Source: Pseudomonadota bacterium (GTDB taxonomy: Bacteria > Pseudomonadota > Gammaproteobacteria > Burkholderiales > Gallionellaceae). Taken from it: 64,000 nt of DNA. Shown in pieces: positions 33,995-42,987 of the stretch. The notes under the pieces are model-generated. The model was not told where the DNA came from. It saw only the letters and a list, made by a program, of their open reading frames with translations, and searched no databases. A program made the translations under genes and the position numbers. The stretch spans positions 41,055 through 105,054 of the forward strand of contig JAJZSA010000002.1 of assembly GCA_021822115.1 (NCBI GenBank), read 5' to 3'. The number at the start of each line of letters is the position of its first letter. Positions within the stretch are counted from its first letter, which is position 1.

Positions 33995-34391
33995 AGTCCA
34001 CATCCTCGTATTGTTGCGTATGCGCGATGACCGCCTCGATCAGGCTCTTCTTGCTGAATGGTTTGGTCAGGTACTGGTCGGAGCCGACCAGTTTGCCGCG
34101 AGCGCGGTCGAACAGCGTGTCCTTGCTGGTCAACATCACCACGGGCACATCCTTGAAGTCGCGATGGTTCTTGATCAGGGCGCAGGTCTGGTAGCCGTCC
34201 AGGCGCGGCATCATGACATCGACGAAGATGATGTCGGGTTTATGATCGACCACCTTGGACAGGCCGTCGAAGCCGTCTTCGGCCAGCAGCACCTTGGCTC
34301 CCGCTTGCGACAGGAAGATCTCGCCGCTGCGACGGATGGTGTTGCTGTCATCGATCAGTAATACCGTTTTACCCGCCAGACTCTCGCTCAT
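33984..34391 (-). CDS. pilG: PilG, single-domain response regulator
   Basis: CheY-like receiver of 135 residues that promotes pilus extension in the Pseudomonas system. It has VLLIDDSNTIRRSGEIFL at the N-terminal end, the phosphorylatable Asp in IIFVDVMMPRLDGY and Lys in YLTKPFSKKSL. The ATG at 34391 has AAGG eight bases upstream, so I prefer it to an ATG 39 bases earlier. First gene of the pilGHIJ-chpA operon. Confidence 0.94.
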   Translation of the reverse strand: MSESLAGKTVLLIDDSNTIRRSGEIFLSQAGAKVLLAEDGFDGLSKVVDHKPDIIFVDVMMPRLDGYQTCALIKNHRDFKDVPVVMLTSKDTLFDRARGKLVGSDQYLTKPFSKKSLIEAVIAHTQQYEDVDYGN

Positions 34392-34421
34392 CGCGTACAC
34401 CTTGCATGTTCGGTTATCGCT

Positions 34422-34442
34422 CCCGGTCATCGAGCGACCGGG
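34422..34442. other. Inverted repeat between trkH and pilG
   Basis: CCCGGTC / GACCGGG, a perfect 7-bp stem with a 7-base loop, sits 30 bases upstream of the pilG start and 39 bases downstream of the trkH stop on the same strand. There is no T-run, so a terminator is doubtful; it could be an operator or a leader hairpin of pilG. Confidence 0.35.
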
Positions 34443-34480
34443 CGAATGCTAACCCATTTGACCGTACTGCCTCAACGTGT

Positions 34481-35941
34481 TTATCGGCGCCAGAACTGGG
34501 GGGAGAACAGGATGAGCACGGTGAAGATCTCAAGGCGCCCGATCAGCATCGCCAGGACACACACCCAGGTCTGGAAATCGCTCAGTCCTTGGTAGTTGCC
34601 GGCCGGGCCGACCTCGTTCAGGCCGGGGCCTGCGTTGTTGATGCAGGCGACGATGGCCGAGAGCGCCGTCACGAAATCCAGCCCGCTGATCATCAACACG
34701 AAGGTCAGCGTGGCGAGGCTCATGAAATACAGGAAGATGAACCCCAGCACTGCGAACACGATGTTGTTCGCGATCACATGGCCGCCGACCTTCATCGGAT
34801 TAATGACGGCCGGATGCAGCAGCTTGAGGAACTCACGCCCGGCCTGCTTGATCAGCACCAGCGTGCGTATCATCTTGATGCCGCCGCCGGTCGAGCCCGA
34901 GCTGCACGCGATGCTGCTCAGGAACAGCATCCACAGCGGGGCGAACATCGGCCACTGGTTGAAATCGACGCTGGCGAAGCCGCAATCGGTGGCGATGGAC
35001 ACCAGGTTGAAGCTGGCGTGGCGTAGCGCGGTGAGGAATTCGGGATAGACACCCTGCCACCACAAGAACGCGCCGACGCCGAAACAGCTGCCCACGATCA
35101 GCAGGACGGTCGCGACCACCTCGGCATCTCGCAGGTAGACCTTGAACGACCTGCTGCGCCAAGCCAGGAAATGCGTGGCAAAGTTAAGCGCGGCGATGAG
35201 CATGAACACGATGAGGATGAATTCGATCAGCGGCGACTGGAACCAGCCCACGCTGCTGTCGTGCGTGGAGAAGCCCCCCAGCGACATGGCGGCAAAGGCA
35301 TGGCATACCGCATCCAGCCAGCTCATGCCGGCCCATTTCAGCGCCAGGATGCAGAGCAGCGTGATACCGGCGTAGACCACCCACAAATTGCGCGCGGTCT
35401 CGGCGATGCGCGGCGTGAGCGCAGACTCCTTCATCGGTCCCGGTGTCTCGGCCTTGAACAGTTGGCGCCCGCCGATACCCAGCAGCGGCAGGATGGCCAC
35501 CGCCAGCACGATGATGCCCATGCCGCCCAGCCAGTTCAGTTCGTGGCGCCAGATGTTGATCGCGGGCGGCAGGTTGTCCAGCCCCACCAGCACCGTCGCA
35601 CCGGTGGTGGTCATACCCGACATGGTCTCGAAATAGGCGTCGGTGAACGACAGGTTGGGGATCATCAGCAACAGCGGGAGGGTGCCAAACGCGGGCATTG
35701 CGGTCCACATCGTTACCACCAGCAGGTAGCCGTGGCGGATGGAAAGTTCGCCACGGAAGCGCCGGGTCAACACCCACATCAACACCCCGGCGGCAAAGGT
35801 CCACAGCATGGTGAGCAGGAAGTCCCACATCTCGGTTTGGTCGCCATAGATCAGCGCGGTGAGTATGGGCAGCAGGTAGGCGAAGCTGAATACCACAAGC
35901 ATCAGCCCGAGCGCGTGGAAGACGGTGAATACGCGGCCCAT
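34481..35941 (-). CDS. trkH: TrkH, potassium uptake transmembrane subunit
   Basis: K+ translocating subunit of the Trk system, 486 residues with about ten to twelve membrane helices. Selectivity-filter-type loops are visible as TTTGATVL (residues near 110), GGFSTHDSSVG, TDCGFASVDF and NNAGPGLNEVGP, the four-fold degenerate P-loop set of the family. Its ATG overlaps the trkA stop as TGATG, so the channel and its regulatory ring are co-translated. Confidence 0.96.
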   Translation of the reverse strand: MGRVFTVFHALGLMLVVFSFAYLLPILTALIYGDQTEMWDFLLTMLWTFAAGVLMWVLTRRFRGELSIRHGYLLVVTMWTAMPAFGTLPLLLMIPNLSFTDAYFETMSGMTTTGATVLVGLDNLPPAINIWRHELNWLGGMGIIVLAVAILPLLGIGGRQLFKAETPGPMKESALTPRIAETARNLWVVYAGITLLCILALKWAGMSWLDAVCHAFAAMSLGGFSTHDSSVGWFQSPLIEFILIVFMLIAALNFATHFLAWRSRSFKVYLRDAEVVATVLLIVGSCFGVGAFLWWQGVYPEFLTALRHASFNLVSIATDCGFASVDFNQWPMFAPLWMLFLSSIACSSGSTGGGIKMIRTLVLIKQAGREFLKLLHPAVINPMKVGGHVIANNIVFAVLGFIFLYFMSLATLTFVLMISGLDFVTALSAIVACINNAGPGLNEVGPAGNYQGLSDFQTWVCVLAMLIGRLEIFTVLILFSPQFWRR

Positions 35942-37314
35942 CAGAAGAACCCGAGGCTGACTTGGAACAGCTTTTCGACCTTCTTCACCATCTTCTTCTC
36001 GGTGACGAAGACGATGACATGGTCCTCCGCCTCGATCACCGTGTCATGGTGGCCCATGATGACCTGTTCGCCGCGCACCAGGGCGCCTATGGTCGCTCCG
36101 CGCGGCAGGTCGATTTCGTCGATGCGGCGTCCCACCACGCGCGAGGAATCGCGGTCGCCGTGCGCGATGACCTCCAGCGCTTCGGCCGCGCCGCGCCGCA
36201 GCGAATGCACTGCGGCTACGTCGCCCTGCCGCACATAGGCCAGCAGCGAGCCGATAGTGATGTGAGCGGGCGACAGCGCGATGTCGATCTTGCCGCCCTG
36301 CACTAGATCCACATAGGCGCCTCGGTTGATCAGCGCCAGTACCTTGCGTGCGCCGGCCTGCTTGGCCAGCAGCGCCGACATGATGTTGTTCTCGTCGTCG
36401 TTGGTGAGCGCGCAGAACACGTCCACCTCCTTGACATTCTCCTGCTGCATCAGCTTCTCGTCGGTGCCGTCGCCGTTCAGCACCAGGGTGTTGGTCAGTT
36501 CGCTGGCCAGCTTCTCGCAGGATTTCTTGTTGAAATCGATGATCTTGACTTGGTAATCGTGCTCCAGCGCCTTGGCCAGGCGGCGTCCGATGTTGCCACC
36601 GCCGACGATCATGATGCGCTTGCTCGGCTTATCCATGCGCCGCATCTCTTTCAACACATGGCGGATGTTGGCGGTGGCGGCGATGAAGAAGATCTCGTCG
36701 CCGTCCTGCACCACGGTGCTGCCTTCGGGGATGATGGCGCGGTCCTGGCGGAAGATGGCTGCCACCCGCGTTTCCACCTGCGGCATGTGGGTGCGCAGGA
36801 AAGACAGTGGTTTGCCGACCAGCGGGCCGCCCTCGAAGGCGCGCACCGCGACCAGCGAGATCTTGCCGTCGGCGAATTCCAGCACCTGTAGCGCTTCGGG
36901 GAACTCGATCAGTTTCGTGATGTAGTCGGTGAGGATCTGCTCCGGGCAGATGGAGAAGTCCACGCAGAAGTTGTCGGTGCTGAACACCGCTTCGCGGTTG
37001 AGGTAATCGGTGGCACGGATGCGCGCGATGCGCGTCGGCGTGTTGTACAGGCTGGCTGCCAGCTTGCAGGCGACCAGGTTCACCTCGTCGCTCTGCGTCA
37101 CTGCCAGCAGCATGTCGATATCGGCGATGCCGCCCTGTTCCAGCACGGAAGGATGTGCGGCATTGCCGGTCAGCGTGCGCAGGTCCAGCCGATCCTGCAA
37201 TTGGCGCAACTTCTCACCATCTGAATCGATCACGGTGATGTCGTTGGCTTCGCTCACCAGGCTTTCGGCGACGGTGGAGCCGACTTGGCCGGCCCCGAGG
37301 ATGAGGATCTTCAC
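35941..37314 (-). CDS. trkA: TrkA, cytoplasmic NAD-binding regulator of Trk potassium uptake
   Basis: A 457-residue duplicated RCK protein: two Rossmann folds, ILILGAGQVGSTVAE at the start and IMIVGGGNIGRRLAKALE near residue 230, each followed by a TrkA-C domain. The GTG at 37314 is preferred over the ATG 18 bases upstream because GGGAGA lies six bases before it, it overlaps the previous gene as GTGA and it gives the standard length. Confidence 0.95.
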   Translation of the reverse strand: MKILILGAGQVGSTVAESLVSEANDITVIDSDGEKLRQLQDRLDLRTLTGNAAHPSVLEQGGIADIDMLLAVTQSDEVNLVACKLAASLYNTPTRIARIRATDYLNREAVFSTDNFCVDFSICPEQILTDYITKLIEFPEALQVLEFADGKISLVAVRAFEGGPLVGKPLSFLRTHMPQVETRVAAIFRQDRAIIPEGSTVVQDGDEIFFIAATANIRHVLKEMRRMDKPSKRIMIVGGGNIGRRLAKALEHDYQVKIIDFNKKSCEKLASELTNTLVLNGDGTDEKLMQQENVKEVDVFCALTNDDENNIMSALLAKQAGARKVLALINRGAYVDLVQGGKIDIALSPAHITIGSLLAYVRQGDVAAVHSLRRGAAEALEVIAHGDRDSSRVVGRRIDEIDLPRGATIGALVRGEQVIMGHHDTVIEAEDHVIVFVTEKKMVKKVEKLFQVSLGFF

Positions 37315-37871
37315 GCGGTTTCTCCCTTCCATTTAATGGAGCAACCCATGCTGGCCAGTTGTTCGCGTGGCCCCTGGCCGGTCTGGGCGACTTGCACCAT
37401 GGCTTCGAACAGGTCGCGTTTCGCATCCGGTGCGGCTTCCTTGCGCGAGGCATCGAGACGGCCGCGGTATTGCAGTTCCAGCTTGGCATTGAAGCCGAAG
37501 AAATCCGGCGTGCACACGGCGCCGTAATCCTTGGCGGTCTGCTGCGTCTCGTCCCACACATAGGGGAAGGGATAGCCGTATTCCTGTGCCACCCGCTTCA
37601 TGTTGTCGAACGAATCCTCCGCGTAATCGGCGGGATCGTTGGACATGATGGCGATGCTGTGGATGCCGTACTGTTGCAGTTCGCGCGTGTCGCGGATGAT
37701 GCGGTCGCGGATGGATTTGACGTAGGGGCAGTGGTTGCAGATGAACATCACCAGCAGGCCGTTCGGGCCTTTGGCGCTATCCAGCGTGTGGCGTTGGCCA
37801 TCCACGCCCAGCAGGTCGAAGGGGCGCGCTTTCCAGCCGAAATCACACAAAGGGGGTTGCAGACTGACCAT
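37311..37871 (-). CDS. Thioredoxin-like (redoxin/AhpC-TSA) family protein
   Basis: A 186-residue cytoplasmic thiol protein with a peroxiredoxin-like thioredoxin fold. The active-site motif is CNHCPYV at about residues 43-49, similar to the CxxC-bearing YneN/ResA-like family. A cis-Pro-like VCTPDFFGFNA occurs near residue 125. Substrate unknown. The ATG at 37871 follows AGGAGGAG by seven bases, ruling out the ATG 21 bases upstream. Overlap with trkA suggests a shared operon whose promoter region contains the 37904-38048 element. Confidence 0.88.
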   Translation of the reverse strand: MVSLQPPLCDFGWKARPFDLLGVDGQRHTLDSAKGPNGLLVMFICNHCPYVKSIRDRIIRDTRELQQYGIHSIAIMSNDPADYAEDSFDNMKRVAQEYGYPFPYVWDETQQTAKDYGAVCTPDFFGFNAKLELQYRGRLDASRKEAAPDAKRDLFEAMVQVAQTGQGPREQLASMGCSIKWKGETA

Positions 37872-37903
37872 GTAATTCTCCTCCTGAAGCACAGCGTGTT
37901 TTT

Positions 37904-38048
37904 AACAGGCTGTTGAAAAACTACTGCGGTGGTCATCTGCGGCGTTACGCGGTACTCGCTTCCTCGCCTATCCACAGATATGTCTCGGTCGCTCCGTTCC
38001 GTGCGCCTTGCATATGACCATCCTCGCTACGTTTTTCAACAGCCTGTT
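37904..38048. mobile_element. MITE-like palindromic element with 18-bp terminal inverted repeats
   Basis: The ends are perfect 18-bp inverted copies: AACAGGCTGTTGAAAAAC at 37904-37921 and its reverse complement at 38031-38048. Each end is itself a small palindrome (AACAG-G-CTGTT). Similarity continues imperfectly inward (GGTCATCTGC near the left end, reverse of GCATATGACC near the right). The 145-base unit codes for nothing and fills the gap between two divergent genes. I see no clear target-site duplication and no second copy in the window. Confidence 0.65.
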
Positions 38049-38063
38049 GAGCGGCGGTATATT
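38035..38063 (+). promoter_or_regulatory. Candidate rsmE promoter using the element's right end
   Basis: TTCAAC at 38035-38040 and TATATT at 38058-38063 are separated by 17 bases, 32 bases upstream of the rsmE start. The -35-like hexamer lies inside the right terminal repeat of the 37904-38048 element and the -10 lies just outside, as seen when a mobile element creates a hybrid promoter. This is a pattern match only. Confidence 0.35.
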
Positions 38064-38094
38064 ATCACGCCCATTCAAAAGCCTACGCACCCGC

Positions 38095-38835
38095 ATGTCC
38101 GCGCCCAGATTCTATTTCCCGCCGCCGCTACCGCGCGGCAACACCTGTGAATTGCCGCCGGAAGCGGCCCATCATGCCAGCCGCGTGTTGCGGCTGCGTG
38201 TCGGCGATGCGGTGCAGATCTTCGATGGCCAGGGCAATGCGCTGGATGCCACCATCCACAGCTTCAGCGGTAAACAGGTGATGCTCGGCAACTTGCAGAC
38301 CTGCATGGTGCAGCCTGCCGCGGCCGACTTGCCCATTGTGCTGGCACAGGCGCTGTGCAGCAGCGAGAAGATGGACTGGGTGATCCAGAAAGCTACTGAG
38401 CTCGGCGTGACCGAGATCGTGCCGATCCAGGCGCAACGCAGCGTGGCCAAGCTCAACGGCGCGCGTGCCGAGAAACGTGCGCAGCACTGGCACAACGTGA
38501 TCGTATCCGCCTGCGAACAGTGTGGCCGCAACGACTTGCCGCGCCTGCATGCACCGCAGGCCATGGGCGAATGGCTGCAAAGCTTGCGCGGCCGGGCGGG
38601 CAGCAAATACATCCTGTTGCCCGGCGGCGCAGGCAACCTGAAGATGCAGCCCAGGCCAGCGGACGGTGTCACCTTGCTCATCGGCCCCGAGGGCGGATTC
38701 ACCAACGACGAGGCCAATGTTGCACAGCAGGCGGGCTGCAAGCCGGTGTTGCTCGGTCCGCGCGTGTTGCGCACCGAGACCGCCGCTATCGCTGCCATCG
38801 CTGCTATCCAGACCCTGTGGGGGGATTTCAGCTAG
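38095..38835 (+). CDS. rsmE: RsmE, 16S rRNA m3U1498 methyltransferase
   Basis: SPOUT-class methyltransferase, 246 residues, acting on U1498 of 16S rRNA. The N-terminal PUA-like part begins MSAPRFYFPP; the SAM-binding knot contains LLIGPEGGFTNDEANVA and LGPRVLRTETAAIAA at the C-terminus, both diagnostic. The ATG at 38095 is chosen because the frame upstream runs into the MITE-like element. Confidence 0.95.
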   Translation: MSAPRFYFPPPLPRGNTCELPPEAAHHASRVLRLRVGDAVQIFDGQGNALDATIHSFSGKQVMLGNLQTCMVQPAAADLPIVLAQALCSSEKMDWVIQKATELGVTEIVPIQAQRSVAKLNGARAEKRAQHWHNVIVSACEQCGRNDLPRLHAPQAMGEWLQSLRGRAGSKYILLPGGAGNLKMQPRPADGVTLLIGPEGGFTNDEANVAQQAGCKPVLLGPRVLRTETAAIAAIAAIQTLWGDFS

Positions 38836-38914
38836 CGCGGCTGCCGCGCATGACAATTTGCCCGCGAAGGATGGTAAATTGCAGGCATTCCCAACCCGGC
38901 CCGCTACGACAGAC

Positions 38915-40234
38915 ATGCCTGCCCAGTCTTCCGAATTCGTCACCTGGTTCCGTTCCGTCGCTCCCTACGTCAATGCCTTCCGCGGCAAGACCTTCGTCAT
39001 CGCCTTTGGCGGTGAGGTGGTGGCCGACGGCAAGTTCGTCGAACTGACCCACGATTTCAACCTGCTGGCGGCGCTGGGCATCCGCCTGGTGCTGGTACAC
39101 GGCGCGCGGCCGCAGATCGAGCAGCATCTGGCGCGCAACAAACTGGAAGACAGTTATCACCACGGCATCCGCATGACCGATGCCGAGACCATGCTGTGTG
39201 TGAAGGAGGCGGTGGGCCGCGTGCGGCTGGAGATCGAGGCGCTGCTGTCCATGGGGTTGGCCAACTCGCCGATGGCCAATGCCGATATCCGCCTGGCCGG
39301 TGGCAATTTCATCACCGCGCAGCCGATGGGGGTGATCAACGGCGTGGACCTGATGCACACCGGCCGCGTGCGCAAGGTGGATGTCGCCGCATTGCGTGAT
39401 CGCATGGAGTTCGGTGAGGTGGTGCTGCTGTCGCCGCTGGGTTATTCGCCGACCGGCGAGGTGTTCAACCTGACGCTGGAAGACGTCGCGACCGCGACCG
39501 CCATCGCGCTGGACGCGGATAAGCTGGTGTTCATGATGGACACCGATGGTGTCACCGACAGCAAGGGCAAGTTGCTGAACGAGCTGACCATCAGTCAGGC
39601 GCAGCAGATCCTCGGTTCGAAACGCAAGCTGTCGGACGACATCGGCCTGTTCTTGCCGTGTGCGGTGCGCGCCTGTGAGGCGGGCGTGGCGCGCACGCAT
39701 CTGATCAGTCGCCATGTCGACGGCGCCTTGTTGCAGGAGCTGTTCAGCGACGAGGGCATCGGCACCATGGTGGTGGAATCCACACTGAACACCTTGCGTG
39801 ATGCGACCATCGAAGATGTCGGCGGCATCCTGCAATTGCTGCGTCCGCTGGAAGAGGAGGGCATCCTGGTGCGGCGCTCGCGCGAACTGCTGGAACGCGA
39901 GATCGCACGCTTCGTGGTGCTGGAGCACGACCACCGCATCGTCGGTTGTGCGGCGCTATATCCCTTCCCCAACGAGGCTTCGGCGGAGCTGGCTTGTCTG
40001 GCGGTGGATGCGCAATATCGCGACCACGGTTATGGCGAAGCCATCCTCACCCACATGGGCGCTTTGGCGAAGTCGCAAGGCATGAAGAGGTTGTTCGTGC
40101 TCACCACGCGCACCGCGCACTGGTTCATCGAGCGCGGCTTCGAGGAGGCCGATGTCAACCAGTTGCCCAAGGAGAAGAAGGCGCTGTACAACTACCAGCG
40201 TCGCTCCAAGGTGTTCGTGAAGAATCTGAAGTAA
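38915..40234 (+). CDS. argA: ArgA, amino-acid N-acetyltransferase (N-acetylglutamate synthase)
   Basis: First step of arginine synthesis: acetyl-CoA plus glutamate to N-acetylglutamate. The 439-residue protein has an amino-acid-kinase-like domain (FVIAFGGEVVADGKF, LVLVHGARPQIEQ) that binds arginine as feedback inhibitor, and a C-terminal GNAT domain with YRDHGYGEAILTHMG as the acetyl-CoA loop. The ATG at 38915 gives the usual length; an upstream extension would lie inside rsmE. Confidence 0.95.
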   Translation: MPAQSSEFVTWFRSVAPYVNAFRGKTFVIAFGGEVVADGKFVELTHDFNLLAALGIRLVLVHGARPQIEQHLARNKLEDSYHHGIRMTDAETMLCVKEAVGRVRLEIEALLSMGLANSPMANADIRLAGGNFITAQPMGVINGVDLMHTGRVRKVDVAALRDRMEFGEVVLLSPLGYSPTGEVFNLTLEDVATATAIALDADKLVFMMDTDGVTDSKGKLLNELTISQAQQILGSKRKLSDDIGLFLPCAVRACEAGVARTHLISRHVDGALLQELFSDEGIGTMVVESTLNTLRDATIEDVGGILQLLRPLEEEGILVRRSRELLEREIARFVVLEHDHRIVGCAALYPFPNEASAELACLAVDAQYRDHGYGEAILTHMGALAKSQGMKRLFVLTTRTAHWFIERGFEEADVNQLPKEKKALYNYQRRSKVFVKNLK

Positions 40235-40243
40235 GTCTTACGG

Positions 40244-40264
40244 CGCGCCGCTGCGGCGCGTTGC
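40244..40264 (+). terminator. Possible terminator hairpin after argA
   Basis: CGCGCCG / CGGCGCG, a 7-bp GC stem with a CTG loop, follows the argA stop by 10 bases and is trailed by TTGCATTC. The T-tract is poor, so termination may be partial. Confidence 0.4.
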
Positions 40265-40319
40265 ATTCATCGGCGTGTAACATTGCACGCCTATCATCAA
40301 CCGGTTATGGAGAACGAGA

Positions 40320-40592
40320 ATGACAAGGATGGTGCACTGCGTAAAACTGGGCCGCGAGGCGGAGGGGCTGGAGCGCCCGACCTACCCCGGCCCGCTCGGT
40401 CAACGCATCTTCGAAAACGTATCGAAGGAAGCCTGGCAGGGCTGGATCAAGTTCCAGACCATGCTGGTGAACGAGAACCGTCTCAATCTGGCGGATATCC
40501 GCGCGCGCCAGTACCTGGCGCAACAGATGGAGAACTACTTCTTCGGCGCGGAAGCCCAGATGCCGCCGGGTTACGTACCGCCAAAGGGCTGA
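40320..40592 (+). CDS. yggX: YggX-type Fe(2+)-trafficking protein
   Basis: Small protein of 90 residues that supports iron-sulfur cluster maintenance and oxidative stress resistance in enterobacteria. It starts [16 protein letters not shown] with the conserved cysteine and has the family stretch [19 protein letters not shown]. Two bases separate it from the TTG start of ppk, so the two are probably translated together. Confidence 0.95.
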   Translation: MTRMVHCVKLGREAEGLERPTYPGPLGQRIFENVSKEAWQGWIKFQTMLVNENRLNLADIRARQYLAQQMENYFFGAEAQMPPGYVPPKG

Positions 40593-40594
40593 GC

Positions 40595-42691
40595 TTGACC
40601 AAGGGCAACTACATCGCACAGAACTTCCTCAACCGGGAACTCGGCCAGCTCGAGTTCAACCGGCGCGTGTTGGCGCAGGCCGAGGATCCCTCGGTGCCGT
40701 TGCTGGAACGCCTGCGTTATCTGTGTATCGTCAGCAGCAACCTGGACGAGTTCTTCGAGATCCGTGTCGCCGGTCTCAAGGAGCAGATCCGCCTGCACGG
40801 CATCGCCACCGGTCCGGATGGACTGGGCGCCGCCCAGGTGATGAAACGCCTGTTCGACCCGACGCATCAACTGATCGCACGGCAGTACCAGCTGTTCAAT
40901 GAGGAACTGGTGCCGGCGCTGGCCGCACAGGGCATCAAGTTCCTGCGGCGCACACATTGGAACGAAGCGCAGCAAGCCTGGGTAAAGGATTTCTTCCTGC
41001 GTGAAGTGATGCCGCTGCTGACCCCCATCGGTCTCGATCCGGCGCATCCCTTCCCGCGCGTGAGCAACAAGATCCTCAATTTCGCCGTCGAGTTGCAGGG
41101 CAAGGATGCCTTCGGTCGCAATTCGGCCAAGGCCGTGGTGCAGGCGCCGCGCGCCTTGCCGCGCGCCATCGTGATGCCGCCGGAGATCGCCGACTGCCCG
41201 CATGGCTTCGTGTTCCTGTCCTCCATCCTGCATGCGCATGTGGGCGAACTGTTCGCCGGCATGGAAGTGAAGGGCTGTTACCAGTTCCGCGTCACGCGCA
41301 ACAGCGACCTGTTCGTGGATGAGGAAGAAGTGAAGAACCTGCGCATCAGCCTACAGGGCGAATTGCCGCAGCGCCATTTCGGCGATGCGGTGCGACTGGA
41401 GGTGGCTGACAATTGTCCGCCCGAGCTGGCCGAGTTCCTGCTGCAACAGTTCGAGTTGAATGCGGATGATCTGTACCGCGTGCATGGTCCGGTCAATCTG
41501 GTACGCCTGATGGGCATCCCCGACAAGGTGGAGCGTCCCGATCTCAAATTCCCCGACTTCGTGCCCGGTCTGCCTACGGTGCTGAAGAAGAAGGGCGCGG
41601 ACATGTTCGAGGTCATCCGCAAGAGCGACATCCTGTTGCATCATCCCTACCAGTCGTTCAAGCCGGTGCTGGATTTCATCCGCCAGGCGGCCAGCGACCC
41701 CGATGTGGTGGCGATCAAACAGACGGTCTATCGCACCGGCGTCGATTCCGAGCTGATGGAGGCGTTGATCGCCGCCGCCAAGCGCGGCAAGGAAGTCACC
41801 GTGGTGGTCGAGCTGCTGGCGCGCTTCGACGAAGAAGCCAACATCAACTGGGCCTCGCGCCTGGAGCAGGTCGGCGCGCATGTGGTGTATGGCGTGGTCG
41901 GTCACAAGACGCATGCCAAGATGCTCATGGTGGTGCGCCGCGAAGAGGGCAAGCTGCGCCGCTACGTGCATCTGGGCACCGGCAACTATCATCCGCGCAC
42001 GGCGCGCCTGTATACCGACTTCGGCCTGATGACCTGTCATGAGGAGATCGGTGCCGACGTCAACGAACTGTTCATGCAGCTCACCAGCCTGGGCAAGGCG
42101 AGCAAGCTCAAGCATCTGTGGCAATCGCCATTCACCCTGCACAGCAAGGTGCTGGAAGCGATCCGCAACGAGATCGCGCTGGCCAGACAAGGCAAGCCGG
42201 CGCGCGTCATCGCCAAGATGAACGCGCTGCTCGAACCCGAGACCATCAACACGCTGTACGAGGCCTCGCAGGCCGGCGTGGAGATCGACCTGATCGTGCG
42301 CGGCGTATGTGCCTTGCGTCCGGGGGTGAAAGGGCTGTCGGAGAACATCCGCGTGCGCTCCATCATCGGGCGCTTCCTGGAACACACGCGCATCTTCTAT
42401 TTCCATAACGACGGCAAGGAAGAGGTCTATCTCGCCAGCGCCGATTGGATGGATCGCAACTTCTTCCGCCGCATCGAAGCCTGTTTCCCGGTGCTGGACA
42501 AGAAGCTGAAGAAACGCGTGCTGGAAGAAGGCTTGGGGGTCTATCTGAAGGACAACCTGCTGGCCTGGGAGATGGACTGCAACGGCTTCTGGCATCGCAA
42601 GAAGCCGGGACGCGGCAAAGCTGTCAATGCCCAACTGCAACTGGCGCAGGAACTGGGCCAGTTGCAGACCTCGCTACCCGAAGAAGTCTAG
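40595..42691 (+). CDS. ppk1: Polyphosphate kinase 1
   Basis: Makes long-chain polyphosphate from ATP. The 698-residue protein has the normal length. Conserved blocks are FLNRELGQLEFNRRVL at the N-terminus, HHPYQSF near residue 346, the catalytic histidine region VGHKTHAKMLMVVRRE near 435-450 and the terminal LASADWMDRNFFRRIE. The TTG start is chosen because AAGGG lies six bases upstream, it follows yggX directly and no ATG gives a complete N-terminus. Its stop overlaps that of the next gene on the other strand (CTAG). Confidence 0.95.
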   Translation: MTKGNYIAQNFLNRELGQLEFNRRVLAQAEDPSVPLLERLRYLCIVSSNLDEFFEIRVAGLKEQIRLHGIATGPDGLGAAQVMKRLFDPTHQLIARQYQLFNEELVPALAAQGIKFLRRTHWNEAQQAWVKDFFLREVMPLLTPIGLDPAHPFPRVSNKILNFAVELQGKDAFGRNSAKAVVQAPRALPRAIVMPPEIADCPHGFVFLSSILHAHVGELFAGMEVKGCYQFRVTRNSDLFVDEEEVKNLRISLQGELPQRHFGDAVRLEVADNCPPELAEFLLQQFELNADDLYRVHGPVNLVRLMGIPDKVERPDLKFPDFVPGLPTVLKKKGADMFEVIRKSDILLHHPYQSFKPVLDFIRQAASDPDVVAIKQTVYRTGVDSELMEALIAAAKRGKEVTVVVELLARFDEEANINWASRLEQVGAHVVYGVVGHKTHAKMLMVVRREEGKLRRYVHLGTGNYHPRTARLYTDFGLMTCHEEIGADVNELFMQLTSLGKASKLKHLWQSPFTLHSKVLEAIRNEIALARQGKPARVIAKMNALLEPETINTLYEASQAGVEIDLIVRGVCALRPGVKGLSENIRVRSIIGRFLEHTRIFYFHNDGKEEVYLASADWMDRNFFRRIEACFPVLDKKLKKRVLEEGLGVYLKDNLLAWEMDCNGFWHRKKPGRGKAVNAQLQLAQELGQLQTSLPEEV

Positions 42692-42987
42692 TGTTTCTTC
42701 GGGCGGCCGGTCTTGATCGGCGTCAGTCCACTGAGCACACGCTTGAACTGCAAGGCACTGGCTTTATCCAGCAATTGCAGGCCGGCGCGTAGCAGTGCGC
42801 TCTTCTTCATCGGCATGCCGGCCTCTTGTGCGCGCGCCTTCAGTTGGGCGATCAAGGCGTAGTCTTCCTGCGGCATGCTGAAGCTGTCGCGCACCACTTT
42901 CACCTTCTTTTCGGCGGCGGGACTTTTCTCGTTCTTGGTCGGTTTGCGTGGAGTGGTAGCGGGTTTGCGGGTGGCATGAGAGACCAT
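42688..42987 (-). CDS. Small basic protein with ribbon-helix-helix-like C-terminal part
   Basis: A 99-residue protein. The first 35 residues are rich in Lys, Pro, Thr and Ala and look disordered. Residues about 37-75 (VRDSFSMPQEDYALIAQLK, then SALLRAGLQLL) fit the strand-helix-helix pattern of MetJ/Arc-type DNA-binding proteins. The C-terminus is basic (KTGRPKKH). It lies between ppk1 and sixA on the opposite strand and is divergent from sixA, so it might regulate either; that is inference. I do not recognise a named family. Confidence 0.7.
   Translation of the reverse strand: MVSHATRKPATTPRKPTKNEKSPAAEKKVKVVRDSFSMPQEDYALIAQLKARAQEAGMPMKKSALLRAGLQLLDKASALQFKRVLSGLTPIKTGRPKKH

Noticed and set aside
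37893..38094. Remnant of a transposase gene in the MITE-like element
   Set aside because: No frame within the 145 bases encodes anything recognisable; only the terminal repeats suggest mobility.
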